Source: DASZVB01 sp036272055 (lineage in GTDB: Bacteria > Myxococcota_A > Polyangia > Polyangiales > Polyangiaceae). Taken from it: 64,000 bases of DNA. Within the stretch, counting starts at the first letter, position 1; each line of letters begins with the position of its first letter. The stretch covers positions 110,128 through 174,127 of the forward strand of contig DATAZL010000105.1 in assembly GCA_036272055.1 (NCBI GenBank). Direction: 5' to 3'. Both the position numbers and the translations under genes were made by a program. Under the pieces are notes generated by a model that worked only from the letters and a program-made list of their open reading frames with translations, did not search any database and had not been told where the DNA came from. Shown piece after piece: positions 1 through 10,524 of the stretch.

Positions 1-2
1 AC

Positions 3-602
3 TCCATCGACGAGGAGATCGCGCATCTCGTCGCGGAGCTCGATCGTCAGTGGATCGACCGCTTTCACCTGGTCGCGCACTCGCTCGGGTCGATGATGGG
101 ACTGCACGCGCGTCGCGTGCTGGGCGCGCGCGTCGCACGCCTGACGCTGCTCGATCCGGTCGTGGTCAGCATCCTGCGCGTCCCGGGAGAAGAAGCGGCG
201 CTGGCGGAGATGGAAGCGCAGTACCACCGCTTCATGGACGCGCTTCCGGACCAGGCCGCGGCCGCGCGCGCGTTCGTCGAACACTGGAGCGGCCCGGGTA
301 CGTGGGACGTCCTCGGAGACAAGGTGCACGCCATCCTCGCCGGTCTGGCGCCGAAGCTTCGCGTCGAGATGACCGCGGCGCGCACCGATCGCACGCCGCT
401 CTCGTCGCTCGCGGAAGCGCCGCCAGAATCGACCACCGTAGTGGTCGGAGAAAACACGCTGGTCGCTCCGCGTGCCGTCGGCAGGCTCCTCGCCGGCGCG
501 CTCGGGGGGAAGACCATCGTCGTGCCTGGCGCGCGCCACATGCTCCCCATCACGCACCCCGGCGCCGTCGTCGAAGCCGTACTCGCGAACGAACCGTCGT
601 GA
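3..602 (+). CDS. Alpha/beta hydrolase, C-terminal part (5' end outside window)
   Basis: The reading frame is open from the window edge, so the N-terminus is missing. Near the start lies a nucleophile elbow, HLVAHSLGSMMGL, with the Ser in an A-H-S-L-G context. Near the end GARHMLPITHP supplies the expected catalytic His, about 170 residues downstream. The stretch between resembles the cap and core of small esterase/peroxidase-like hydrolases. The substrate cannot be told. The gene ends 31 nt before the efflux pair on the same strand and may share its operon. The alternative long frames here lack any such motifs. Confidence 0.82.
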   Translation, partial: SIDEEIAHLVAELDRQWIDRFHLVAHSLGSMMGLHARRVLGARVARLTLLDPVVVSILRVPGEEAALAEMEAQYHRFMDALPDQAAAARAFVEHWSGPGTWDVLGDKVHAILAGLAPKLRVEMTAARTDRTPLSSLAEAPPESTTVVVGENTLVAPRAVGRLLAGALGGKTIVVPGARHMLPITHPGAVVEAVLANEPS

Positions 603-633
603 AGACGGCGACACAGGGACCAGGAGTCTAATC

Positions 634-1878
634 ATGTCCGCAACCGCAACCGTGGGTCCCGCGGCCGCGCTCGAAGAGCCGCGCCCCGCCGCCGTGCCGT
701 CCTCGACCGCGAAGAAGCGAAAGCGCACGCCCTTCCTCGTCGGAGCGATGACCGTCGTCGCCGCGTCGGTGGCCGGCGGGTTCTACATCGCCGGCTACGG
801 GCAGGAGTCGACCGACGACGCCACCGTCGAGGGCCGGGTCATCAACGTCGCCGCACGGGTGAGCGGCCAGGTGCTCCGCGTCGCGGTCCGCGACAATCAG
901 GTCGTGAACGCCGGGGACGTGCTCATCGAGCTCGACCCTGCCGATTACGCCGCGAAGGCCGACGCCGCGCGCGCCGATCTCGCCGCCGCGCGCGCCAGCG
1001 TCGAGGGCGCTCGCTCCGCGCTCCGCATGACGGAGAAGACCGCCCCCGCGAACCTCGTCGCGGCACGCGGCGGCCTCACCACGGCATCATCCAGCGTCGA
1101 TTCGGCGCGCGCGGCGATCGAGCAAGCCCACGCCGACGTGGACGCGGCCGGCGCGCGCAAGGCACTCGCCGAGCTCGAGCTCGGGCGCGCCACCACCCTG
1201 TTCGAGCGGAGCGCCGTGACCGTCGCCGAGCTCGATTCGCGGAGGACGGAGTTCGACGAGACCGCGGCGCGGCTCGAGCAGGCGCGCGCGCGTCTCCGCT
1301 CGGCCGAGGCGGCCTTCGCCGGCAGCGGCGGCGGCGTCGCGCTGGCGAAGGGCCGGCTCTCCGCCGCCTCGACGGCAGAGGAGCAGATCGACGCCGCGCA
1401 CGCGACGCTGTCGTCCGCCGAGGCGCACGTCGCTCAGGCGGAAGCGGCGCTCAAGCTCGCAGAGCTCTCTCTGTCGTACACGACGGTGAAGGCGCTCCGC
1501 CGCGGCGTGGTGTCGCGGCGGTCCGTCGAGGAAGGGCAGCTCGTGAGCCCGGAGCGCCCGCTCTTCGCGATAGTGCCGCTCGACGACGTGTGGGTCGTCG
1601 CGAACTTCAAGGAAGACCAGCTCGCCACGATGCGGCCCGGACAGGGCGCGGAGGTGACGCTCGACACGTACGGCCGTCATGCCTTCCACGGGCACGTCGA
1701 GAGCCTGGCCGGCGGAACCGGCGCGCGCTTCGCGCTCTTGCCGCCCGACAACTCGACGGGGAACTTCGTCAAGGTCGTGCAGCGCGTGCCGGTGCTGGTG
1801 CGCTTCGACCCGGAGGCGGGTTTCGAGCTCCGGCCCGGCATGAGCGCCGACGTCACCGTTCGCGTCGCGGAGCGCTGA
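634..1878 (+). CDS. HlyD/EmrA-type membrane fusion (periplasmic adaptor) protein
   Basis: This 414-residue protein is the adaptor of a drug efflux pump, linking an inner-membrane MFS transporter to an outer-membrane channel. A cytoplasmic head is followed by one membrane segment at about residues 33-55. Then comes the STDDATVEGRVINVAARVSG lipoyl/barrel-sandwich half, a long Ala-rich alpha-helical hairpin (about 110-270), the second lipoyl half (LSYTTVKALRRGVVS) and a beta-barrel ending PGMSADVTVRV. The start was chosen at 634 because AGGAG lies 8 nt upstream; the same frame is open earlier but overlaps the hydrolase. The transporter gene starts 3 nt after its stop, so the two are almost certainly co-transcribed. 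Confidence 0.93.
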   Translation: MSATATVGPAAALEEPRPAAVPSSTAKKRKRTPFLVGAMTVVAASVAGGFYIAGYGQESTDDATVEGRVINVAARVSGQVLRVAVRDNQVVNAGDVLIELDPADYAAKADAARADLAAARASVEGARSALRMTEKTAPANLVAARGGLTTASSSVDSARAAIEQAHADVDAAGARKALAELELGRATTLFERSAVTVAELDSRRTEFDETAARLEQARARLRSAEAAFAGSGGGVALAKGRLSAASTAEEQIDAAHATLSSAEAHVAQAEAALKLAELSLSYTTVKALRRGVVSRRSVEEGQLVSPERPLFAIVPLDDVWVVANFKEDQLATMRPGQGAEVTLDTYGRHAFHGHVESLAGGTGARFALLPPDNSTGNFVKVVQRVPVLVRFDPEAGFELRPGMSADVTVRVAER

Positions 1879-1880
1879 CC

Positions 1881-3431
1881 GTGGACGACGAGAACACGCT
1901 CCTCCGGGGCAACAAGGCGCTCATCACGATCGGCGCGATGGCCGCCGGGCTGATGGCGTTCCTCGACATCTCCATCGTGAACGTCGCGCTGAACGACATT
2001 CGCGCGAACTTCGGCACGCCGCTCGACCGCATCGCGTGGATCTCGACGGCGTACGCAATGGCGAACATCACGATCATTCCGATGTCGGGGTGGCTACTCC
2101 GGCGCTTCGGTTTCCGGCGCTACTACACGGCGTCGATCGTCATCTTCACCGTCGCGAGCGTGCTCTGCGGGCTCTCGTGGAATCTGCTCTCGCTCGTGCT
2201 CTTCCGCATCCTCCAGGGCCTCGGTGGCGGCGCGATCATCCCGACGTCGCAGAGCGTGCTCTTCTCGCGTTACCCGGAGCGCCAGCACGGGATGGCCGGC
2301 GCCCTCTTCGGAATGGGCGCCATCACCGGCCCGCTCCTCGGCCCGACGATCGGCGGCTACCTCGTCGAATGGTCGAGCTGGCATTTCATCTTCTTCGTCA
2401 ACATCCCGTTCGGCATCTTCGCGGCGTACATCGCGTGGAGCCGGATCGAGGAGCCGTCGTTCGTTCCCGATCGCGCACCCATCGATCGCACCGGCATCGG
2501 CCTTCTCGCAGTCGGCATGGTGTCACTGCAATACGTGCTTGAAGAGGGCAATCGCGACGGCTGGTTCGAGAGCAAGACGATCGCGACGCTCGCCGCGGTG
2601 GCGGCGATCTCGCTCGTCGGCTTCGTCAGTCACGAGCTCGAGACGGAGCATCCCGTCGTGAACCTCCGGGTCTTCACGAACCGTGGGTACGCCGCCGCAA
2701 CCGGCCTCAATTTCCTGGTCGGCACCGCCGTCTTCGCCGGCTCGCTCCTGCTCTCGCTCTACTGCGGGACGATCATGCATTACCGCGCGCTCGACATCGG
2801 GCACGTCTTCCTGCGCGGTAGCTTCATCCAGCTCCTCATCTTCCCCCTCGCCGGACGGCTGGTGACGCGCATGGATCCGCGCCGGCTGATGATCGTCGCA
2901 AATACCGGGATCTTCACGAGCCTCTGGCTCAACGCGCACCTCACCGCGGACGCGAGCATGGGGAACATCGTCACGCCGCTCTTCATCCGCGCGGTCGGCA
3001 CCGGCTTCGGCTTCGTTCCCCTCACCTTCCTCGCGGTCGCGTCGCTCCCCGCGTCCGAACGACCCGGTGGCACCGCGCTCTTCAACCTGACGCGGGAGCT
3101 CGGCGCGTCGATCGGGACGGCCTGGATGACGACGCGGCTCGATCGCGAGACGCACCGCAATTTCGATCATCTGACCGCACATGTCGACGCTTATGGCGCC
3201 GTCCTCGCGGACCAGCTTCGTACCCTCGAGCACGGCCCGGGCGCCCGTCTCTTCGACCCCGGGAGCGCGGCGCTCGCGGTGCTCCACCACCGCATCGAGG
3301 CGCAGGCTTTGCTCCAGTCGTTCAACCAGAACTTCATGGTGCTGGCCCTGGCGTTCCTGGCGGCGAGCGGGCTCGTCGTCTTCATGCGACGCCCCACGCC
3401 GCAGGGCGTCGTCGACACGAACGCGCACTGA
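1881..3431 (+). CDS. MFS multidrug efflux transporter, DHA2/EmrB type
   Basis: A 516-residue proton-coupled drug exporter with about 14 predicted membrane segments, the DHA2 arrangement. The first helix carries LMAFLDISIVNVALNDI, matching the family motif D1 (LDxTIVNVALP). RILQGLGGGAIIPTSQ and GPLLGPTIGGYLVEW match the next two motifs (motif C in helix 5). The chosen GTG start lies 3 nt after the adaptor stop, and the N-terminus then reads directly into the first helix as in EmrB. An outer-membrane channel gene is not seen in the window. The substrate cannot be deduced. Confidence 0.93.
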   Translation: MDDENTLLRGNKALITIGAMAAGLMAFLDISIVNVALNDIRANFGTPLDRIAWISTAYAMANITIIPMSGWLLRRFGFRRYYTASIVIFTVASVLCGLSWNLLSLVLFRILQGLGGGAIIPTSQSVLFSRYPERQHGMAGALFGMGAITGPLLGPTIGGYLVEWSSWHFIFFVNIPFGIFAAYIAWSRIEEPSFVPDRAPIDRTGIGLLAVGMVSLQYVLEEGNRDGWFESKTIATLAAVAAISLVGFVSHELETEHPVVNLRVFTNRGYAAATGLNFLVGTAVFAGSLLLSLYCGTIMHYRALDIGHVFLRGSFIQLLIFPLAGRLVTRMDPRRLMIVANTGIFTSLWLNAHLTADASMGNIVTPLFIRAVGTGFGFVPLTFLAVASLPASERPGGTALFNLTRELGASIGTAWMTTRLDRETHRNFDHLTAHVDAYGAVLADQLRTLEHGPGARLFDPGSAALAVLHHRIEAQALLQSFNQNFMVLALAFLAASGLVVFMRRPTPQGVVDTNAH

Positions 3432-3469
3432 CGCGCGCGCTCCGTCGAGATTCGCGATACCGTCCCGGG

Positions 3470-6400
3470 GTGTATCGTACCCCTCAAGGGCTGGGCTTCT
3501 CGGCGACGGACCTGAGCGTGCACTCGGACTGCGAGCACCGGAGCGTGCTCGACCGTGGCGTCGCCCTCGGCGAGCTCGCGCGGCCGGGACGGAACGCCGT
3601 CCAGAACGAGCTCCTCGACCTCCGCGGGCACGAACACGAGAAGCGCGCCCTGGCGTTTCTCGTGGAGCGATACGGTGCGGCAACGAAGATCGCGTCCGGG
3701 CCTGGCGTGCTCGAGCGAGCGGCGGCAGAGACGCTCGCGGCGATGCGCGACGGTGCGCCGCTCATCTGCCAGGGCGTGTTCCTCGACGGCGCGTGGCAGG
3801 GGCGGCCCGACTTTCTGATCCGGATCGATGCAAAGAGCGACCTCGGCGCGCATTCCTACGCCGTCGTGGACGCGAAGCTCGCGAGCGAGCTCCGGGCGCG
3901 CGCCGTGCTGCAGCTCTCGGTCTATACCGCACAGCTCGAGCGCGCTCAGGGCCTGATGCCCGACCGGTTCGGTGTCGTCCCCATGAACGACCCGCTCGAC
4001 GTCGAGTGGCTGCGCACCGCCGACTACGCCGCGTATCACCGGCGCGCCCGCGCGGAGTTCGCCGATTTCATGGACGACGGCGCTCGCGCAGTCCCCTATC
4101 CGGAGCCCGTCGAGCACTGCAACGTCTGTCAGTGGTGGAAGCGCTGCGACGACCGCCGGCGCGACGACGACCATCTGTCGCTCGTCGCGGGGATCACGCG
4201 ACGGCAGCGGATGCGCCTCGTCGACCACGGCGTCGCACGGGTGACGGAGCTCGCCTCGGCCGGAGAGCAGCGCGTCGAAGGAGTGCGCGTCGAGACGCTC
4301 GCGCGCCTCCGCGAGCAGGCGCGTCTCCAGGTGGAAGGACGCAGCGCGGGAAAAGTGCTCCACGAGCTCCTGACGGACACCGAGCCGCGTGCCGGCCTCG
4401 AGAGCTTGCCCGAGCCGTCCCACGGCGACGTCTTCCTGGATCTGGAAGGCGATCCGCACCTGAAGGGACGCGGGCTCGACTACCTGTTCGGCCTCCTCGA
4501 GCTCGACGAAGAAGAGGACTACTTCGGTGGAGCGCCGCGGAAAGGACCGCCGGCGTATCACGCCTTCTGGGCGAAAGATCCGGCCGAAGAGCGGCGCGCG
4601 TTCGAGCAGTGCGTCGATCGCATCGAAGCGCGCCTCGCCGAGTACGCGAACATGCACGTCTATCACTTCGGTCACCGCGAGAACGCGGCACTGAAGCAGC
4701 TCGCCAACCGGCACGGCACCCGGGTGGAGGTCGTGGACCGCTGGCTCTCGCGCCATGTCCTCGTCGATCTGCACCGCGCCGTCCGTCAGGGGATCCGAGC
4801 GTCGGTGGAAACGTACTCGTTGAAGGAGCTCGAGCCGCTCTGGTCGTTCACCCGGAAGACCGAGGTCCGCGCCGCAAAGCGCGCGATGCAGTACTTCACG
4901 CTGGCGCTCGAGACGGGCGCGCCCGGGCTGGCGGACGACGAGCGTGCGGTGATCGAGGCGTACAACCGCGAGGACTGCGAGTCGGCGATGCACCTGCGCG
5001 ACTGGCTCGAGGCGCGACGCGCCGACCTCGCCGTCGCGAGCGGCCGACCGGTGTCGCGTCCGAAGGAGCCGGAGCCGAAGAAGACCGACGATGCCGATCA
5101 GCGCGTCGCCGCGGCGCGAGTCGCCCGCGAGCTCACCGAGCCGCTCGCGGACGGCGACGACTCGCCGCGAGCGAAGAGCCTCCGTCTGCTCGCGTCGCTG
5201 CTCGAGTGGCACGCGCGCGAGGACAAGGCAGAGTGGTGGGAGTACTTCCGCGCGGGCGAGGTCGGACCCGAGGAACGGCTCGAGGATCGCAGCGTGCTCG
5301 CGAATCTCGAGCTCGTGGGCGAGGTCGGCAAGGTCCTTCAGTCGATCCTGTACCGTTACGAGTTCCCGGAGCAGGAGCACGGGATCCGGGCCGACGGCAC
5401 TCCCGAAGATCCGGACGGCGGAGAGACGTTCGGCACGGTGACGGAGGTCGGACCGGGGTATCTCGTCGTGAAGAAGGGCAAGCAGCGGAAGCCCTCGACG
5501 CCGTCCCGGCTGATCCCGGCAGGACCGCTCCCGACCACCGTGCAGCGCCGCTGTCTGCTCGAGCTCGGCGAATCCGTCCGCGATCACGGACTCGAGCACG
5601 ACGGCGATTTCCGTGCGGCGCGCGCGCTCCTCTGCCGTCGCCCGCCCCGCAGCGACGGTGACCGCGCTTCACTGGTCCGGAGCGGCGAAGATCCGCAGGA
5701 TGCCGTCGTTCGTCTTGCGCGGAGCCTCGACCACGAGGTGCTCGCCGTGCAGGGTCCGCCAGGGTCGGGCAAGACGACGTGCGCCGCGCGGGCCATCGTC
5801 GCTCTCGTGCGCGACGGCAAGCGCGTCGGCGTGGTCGCTCAGAGCCACAAGGTCATCATCCAGCTCCTCCGGAGGGCGCACTCGCTGGCGGAGTCGGAGG
5901 GACGTCCGATCCGCGTGCATCACCTCGGGGAGGAGGACGATCGCGACGGCGAGGCGCTTCCCTTCGAGTCGAACAAGGACCACAAGAAGCTCGCGCCGAA
6001 GTTCCGCGACGGCGTCTTCGACGTGATCGGAGGCACTGCCTGGGCCTGGACGCGACCGGAGTACGCCGGGATCCTCGACGTGCTCGTCGTCGACGAGGCG
6101 GGGCAGGTCTCTCTGGCAAACGCGCTTGCCGTTTCCAGGGCCGCGAAGAGCCTCATGCTGTTCGGCGATCCGGCGCAGCTCGAGCAACCGCAGAAGGGCG
6201 CGCACCCCGACGGCGCCGAGGTATCGGCTCTCGAGCACGTGCTCGGCGGGGAAATAACGGTGCCGGACCACGCCGGCGTGTTCCTGCCACGGACCCGGCG
6301 GCTCCATCCCGCGATCTGCCGCTTCACGTCCGAGGTGTTCTACGACGGCCGTCTCGCCGCCGTCGACGCGCTCGACGTGCAGCGGGTGAACGGCCCAGGG

Positions 6401-6946
6401 CTCTTCGACGGCGCAGGGCTCCGCTTCTTGCCGGTCGCCCATCGCGGCAACACGAACAGCGCGCCCGAAGAGGTCGATGCGATAGCACGCGCCGTCGAGG
6501 AGCTCTTCGCCGGGGGGCCGACCTTCGTCGATCGACACGGCCAGTCGCGCCCGCTTTCCCGAGCCTCCGACGTGCTCGTGGTGGCACCGTACAACGTCCA
6601 GGTTGCGGCGCTCCGCCGGGCCCTCGGCGACATGCGGGTCGGCACCGTCGACAAGTTCCAGGGCCAGGAAGCGCCCATCGTCGTCTACTCGATGACGAGC
6701 TCGTCGGCGGAGGACGCGCCCCGCGGCATGGAGTTCCTGTACAGCCTCGACCGGCTCAACGTCGCGACGTCGCGCGCCCAGGCCGTCGTCGTCCTCGTGG
6801 CGAGCCCCGAGATCGCGAAGGCACGCTGCAAGACGCCGCGGCAGATGCGCCTCGCGAACGCTCTCTGCCGTTACCTCGAGCTCGCGGAGCCAGCTGGCGT
6901 TCGACGGGCGAACCGGGCTCTCCACGAGCCCGAGTCGAAGGTGTGA
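3470..6946 (+). CDS. TM0106-type RecB-like nuclease fused to SF1 (Dna2/Upf1-like) helicase
   Basis: A 1158-residue multidomain DNA/RNA-processing protein. Residues 1-230 form a RecB-family nuclease: GRPDFLIR near 110 and YAVVDAKLA near 132 carry the Asp and D-x-K residues. A Cys near residue 21 plus CNVCQWWKRC near 217-226 have the spacing of a 4Fe-4S clasp. From about 320, DVFLDLEGDP starts an RNase H-like 3'-5' exonuclease fold, and YNREDCESAMHLRDWL is its C-terminal motif. The helicase follows: Walker A GPPGSGKTT (about 762), Walker B VVDEAGQ (about 872), a GDPAQLEQP motif, VDKFQGQEA and LNVATSRAQ. All catalytic motifs appear intact. Translation starts at GTG 38 nt after the transporter stop. 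The biological role is unknown; repair or defence are both possible. Confidence 0.9.
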   Translation: MYRTPQGLGFSATDLSVHSDCEHRSVLDRGVALGELARPGRNAVQNELLDLRGHEHEKRALAFLVERYGAATKIASGPGVLERAAAETLAAMRDGAPLICQGVFLDGAWQGRPDFLIRIDAKSDLGAHSYAVVDAKLASELRARAVLQLSVYTAQLERAQGLMPDRFGVVPMNDPLDVEWLRTADYAAYHRRARAEFADFMDDGARAVPYPEPVEHCNVCQWWKRCDDRRRDDDHLSLVAGITRRQRMRLVDHGVARVTELASAGEQRVEGVRVETLARLREQARLQVEGRSAGKVLHELLTDTEPRAGLESLPEPSHGDVFLDLEGDPHLKGRGLDYLFGLLELDEEEDYFGGAPRKGPPAYHAFWAKDPAEERRAFEQCVDRIEARLAEYANMHVYHFGHRENAALKQLANRHGTRVEVVDRWLSRHVLVDLHRAVRQGIRASVETYSLKELEPLWSFTRKTEVRAAKRAMQYFTLALETGAPGLADDERAVIEAYNREDCESAMHLRDWLEARRADLAVASGRPVSRPKEPEPKKTDDADQRVAAARVARELTEPLADGDDSPRAKSLRLLASLLEWHAREDKAEWWEYFRAGEVGPEERLEDRSVLANLELVGEVGKVLQSILYRYEFPEQEHGIRADGTPEDPDGGETFGTVTEVGPGYLVVKKGKQRKPSTPSRLIPAGPLPTTVQRRCLLELGESVRDHGLEHDGDFRAARALLCRRPPRSDGDRASLVRSGEDPQDAVVRLARSLDHEVLAVQGPPGSGKTTCAARAIVALVRDGKRVGVVAQSHKVIIQLLRRAHSLAESEGRPIRVHHLGEEDDRDGEALPFESNKDHKKLAPKFRDGVFDVIGGTAWAWTRPEYAGILDVLVVDEAGQVSLANALAVSRAAKSLMLFGDPAQLEQPQKGAHPDGAEVSALEHVLGGEITVPDHAGVFLPRTRRLHPAICRFTSEVFYDGRLAAVDALDVQRVNGPGLFDGAGLRFLPVAHRGNTNSAPEEVDAIARAVEELFAGGPTFVDRHGQSRPLSRASDVLVVAPYNVQVAALRRALGDMRVGTVDKFQGQEAPIVVYSMTSSSAEDAPRGMEFLYSLDRLNVATSRAQAVVVLVASPEIAKARCKTPRQMRLANALCRYLELAEPAGVRRANRALHEPESKV

Positions 6947-7017
6947 CATCCGTCTACATCGACGCCGACGAAGATCGCGTTTAGCGCGTCGCGGCTTCGT
7001 GCCGTTCAGCGGTGTGG

Positions 7018-8515
<1,498 letters not shown>

Positions 8516-8538
<23 letters not shown>

Positions 8539-8881
8539 CGACGATCCCGTCTACGGGGACATGACGACCCAGCGGCTCGAACGCGCCGGCCACAAGGTGA
8601 AGCTCCATATCGGCCCGTTCGGCGCGAGCGCGCTGGCCGTGCACGATTCGCCGGATCTGGTGATCCTCGACGTCTTCATGCCGGGGCTCTCGGGACCGGA
8701 GCTCCTCGGCATCATGCGAAAGAACGCCGGTAGACCGGACCTGCCCGTTTTGCTCTTCAGCAGCATGGATCCGGGGCCACTGTCGCGCCTCGCGACGGAG
8801 CACGGGGCCGTGGGCTGGGTCACGAAATCGGCGAGCCGCGACGAGTTTCTGACCGCGGTGCAGAAGGCACTTTTGCCGTGA
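8516..8881 (+). CDS. Single-domain response regulator (receiver only)
   Basis: A 121-residue stand-alone REC domain. The acidic pair lies in LIIDDDP, the phospho-acceptor is Asp52 in LVILDVFMPG, and the conserved Lys is about 104 in VTKSAS. The usual Thr/Ser switch position is in LLFSSMD. There is no output domain, so the phosphoryl signal must pass to a protein partner, as in CheY-like or phosphorelay proteins. The start lies inside the kinase gene, and its stop overlaps the next start by 4 nt (GTGA), so the module is translated as a unit. Confidence 0.92.
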
Positions 8882-9942
8882 AGGGGCTTCGCGCGTTCGT
8901 GGTGTTGCTCGGCCTCGCCACGCCGGCCTGTCACGACCGAGCGAAGGACATCGAGAACACCGCCGTCGCAGCGCCCGTCGAGAAACCGTCGAGCGCGGCG
9001 AGCGGCACGTCGGAGCGCGTGCAGCCTGCGCCGCTGACGATCGCCTACAGCGACTGGCCCGGATGGATTGCCTGGGACATCGCCGTCGAGAAAGGCTTCT
9101 TTCGAGACGCGGGCGTGAACGTGCGCCTCGACTGGTTAGACTACGTCCCGTCGATGGAGGCCTTCTCCGAGGGCAAGGACGACGCGGTCTGCATGACGAA
9201 CGGGGACGCGCTCGTCACGGCGTCGAGCGGTGCGCGGAGCGTCGGTATCCTCCTGAACGACTTCAGCAACGGCAACGACATGATCGTCGCCCGTCGCGAA
9301 GTGAAGAACGTCGCGGATCTCCGACACCGGAAGATAGGTGTCGAGGTCGGCTTCGTCGATCATCTGCTCCTGATGGAGGCCCTGAAATCCGCGTCGATGA
9401 CCGAGGCCGACGTCGAGATCGTCGACACCAAGACCCACGAGACCCCGGCGCTCCTGAAGAGCGGCTCGGTTGCGGCCATCGCCGCGTGGCAGCCGAACAG
9501 CGGGCAGGCCCTCGACCTGCTTCCAGGGTCGAAGGCGATCTTCACGAGCGCGAACGTGCCGGGGCTCATCTACGATCTTCTCTTCGTCAGCCCGAAGAGC
9601 CTCGTCGAGCGGCGGAGCGACTGGTTCAAGGTCGTGAACGTCTGGTTCCGGGTCGCCGCATTCATCGAGAACCCCGCGACGCGGCCCGAGGCGCTCCGGA
9701 TCATGAGCGCGCGCGTCCACCTCACCCCCGAGAAGTACGGCGCGCTCCTCGACGGCACGTTCATCCTGAATCACGAGGGTAACGCCCGTCATTTCGAGAA
9801 GAAGTCCGGCTTCGACTCGGTCTACGGGTCGACCGAGGCGGTGGACAAATTCAACATCGCGAATCACACATACAAGGAGTCACCCGCGCTCGAGGCGGTG
9901 CTCGATCCGACCCTCGTGGCGGAAGCGCTCGCAGAAAAATAG
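8878..9942 (+). CDS. NMT1/SsuA-like substrate-binding lipoprotein
   Basis: 354 residues with a signal peptide and a lipobox at TPAC (Cys18), so probably anchored in the envelope. The core LTIAYSDWPGWIAWDIAVEKG, the FSEGKDDAVCMTNGDAL loop and the VADLRHRKIGVEVG segment are typical of type-II periplasmic binding proteins of the NMT1/THI5/taurine group. No permease or ATPase gene is nearby. It is instead translationally coupled (GTGA overlap) to a response regulator behind a sensor kinase, which suggests a sensory rather than a transport role. That role is inference from context. Confidence 0.85.
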   Translation: MKGLRAFVVLLGLATPACHDRAKDIENTAVAAPVEKPSSAASGTSERVQPAPLTIAYSDWPGWIAWDIAVEKGFFRDAGVNVRLDWLDYVPSMEAFSEGKDDAVCMTNGDALVTASSGARSVGILLNDFSNGNDMIVARREVKNVADLRHRKIGVEVGFVDHLLLMEALKSASMTEADVEIVDTKTHETPALLKSGSVAAIAAWQPNSGQALDLLPGSKAIFTSANVPGLIYDLLFVSPKSLVERRSDWFKVVNVWFRVAAFIENPATRPEALRIMSARVHLTPEKYGALLDGTFILNHEGNARHFEKKSGFDSVYGSTEAVDKFNIANHTYKESPALEAVLDPTLVAEALAEK

Positions 9943-9946
9943 CCTC

Positions 9947-10522
9947 ATGCTTGACGCGCACTCGCCGATTCTCGAAGCTCGCGCCAGGGTGGGAACCGCA
10001 TCGCAACCGAAGGAGCTCGACTCGACGGCGTTCAGCGGCGTGGACGAGCCTATCCTGTACGGCGCCATCGGCGAATGCGCGACGGTGTCGCTCGGCCCGT
10101 ACATCATCCTGCTCTGGCGGACGAGCGTGATCATGCAAGGCGTGCTCTGGTGTGAAGCCGCATTCGAGCGCGTCACGACGGAGCGAGCCGAGGGACCACT
10201 CGGCGTGTTCGTGGTGATGGAGCCTTCCTGCGACATCACGACGCCGCCGGACGTTCGCACCCGCTCCGGGAACATGCTGAAATCGAACGAGCCGCGCATC
10301 CAGCGCGCCGCCGTGGTCTTCGAGCGAGAAGGCTTCGCGATGACCGTGCTCAGGAGCGTCATCACCGCCATCAACGTTGCGAGCCGCGTGCGGTTCCAGA
10401 ACTCCGTCTTCAGTGACACCGGCAAGGCGGCGGACTGGCTCGTGACTCAGGAGATGCGCGACAGCTCGGCGATCCGCGCCCGTCACCTGCTCCTGCTTCT
10501 GAATCAGATGCGACGTCTCTGA
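9947..10522 (+). CDS. Conserved hypothetical protein of the kinase/SBP operon
   Basis: 191 residues without signal peptide or membrane helix. It starts 4 nt after the SBP stop and so belongs to the same transcript. Alternating hydrophobic strands (GPYIILLWRTSVIMQGVLW, GPLGVFVVMEPSCDI) followed by amphipathic helices give an impression of a STAS/SpoIIAA-like alpha/beta fold, but this is weak. No catalytic motif is seen. It could be the cytoplasmic partner of the single-domain response regulator. The function is unknown. Confidence 0.75.
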   Translation: MLDAHSPILEARARVGTASQPKELDSTAFSGVDEPILYGAIGECATVSLGPYIILLWRTSVIMQGVLWCEAAFERVTTERAEGPLGVFVVMEPSCDITTPPDVRTRSGNMLKSNEPRIQRAAVVFEREGFAMTVLRSVITAINVASRVRFQNSVFSDTGKAADWLVTQEMRDSSAIRARHLLLLLNQMRRL

Positions 10523-10524
10523 CG

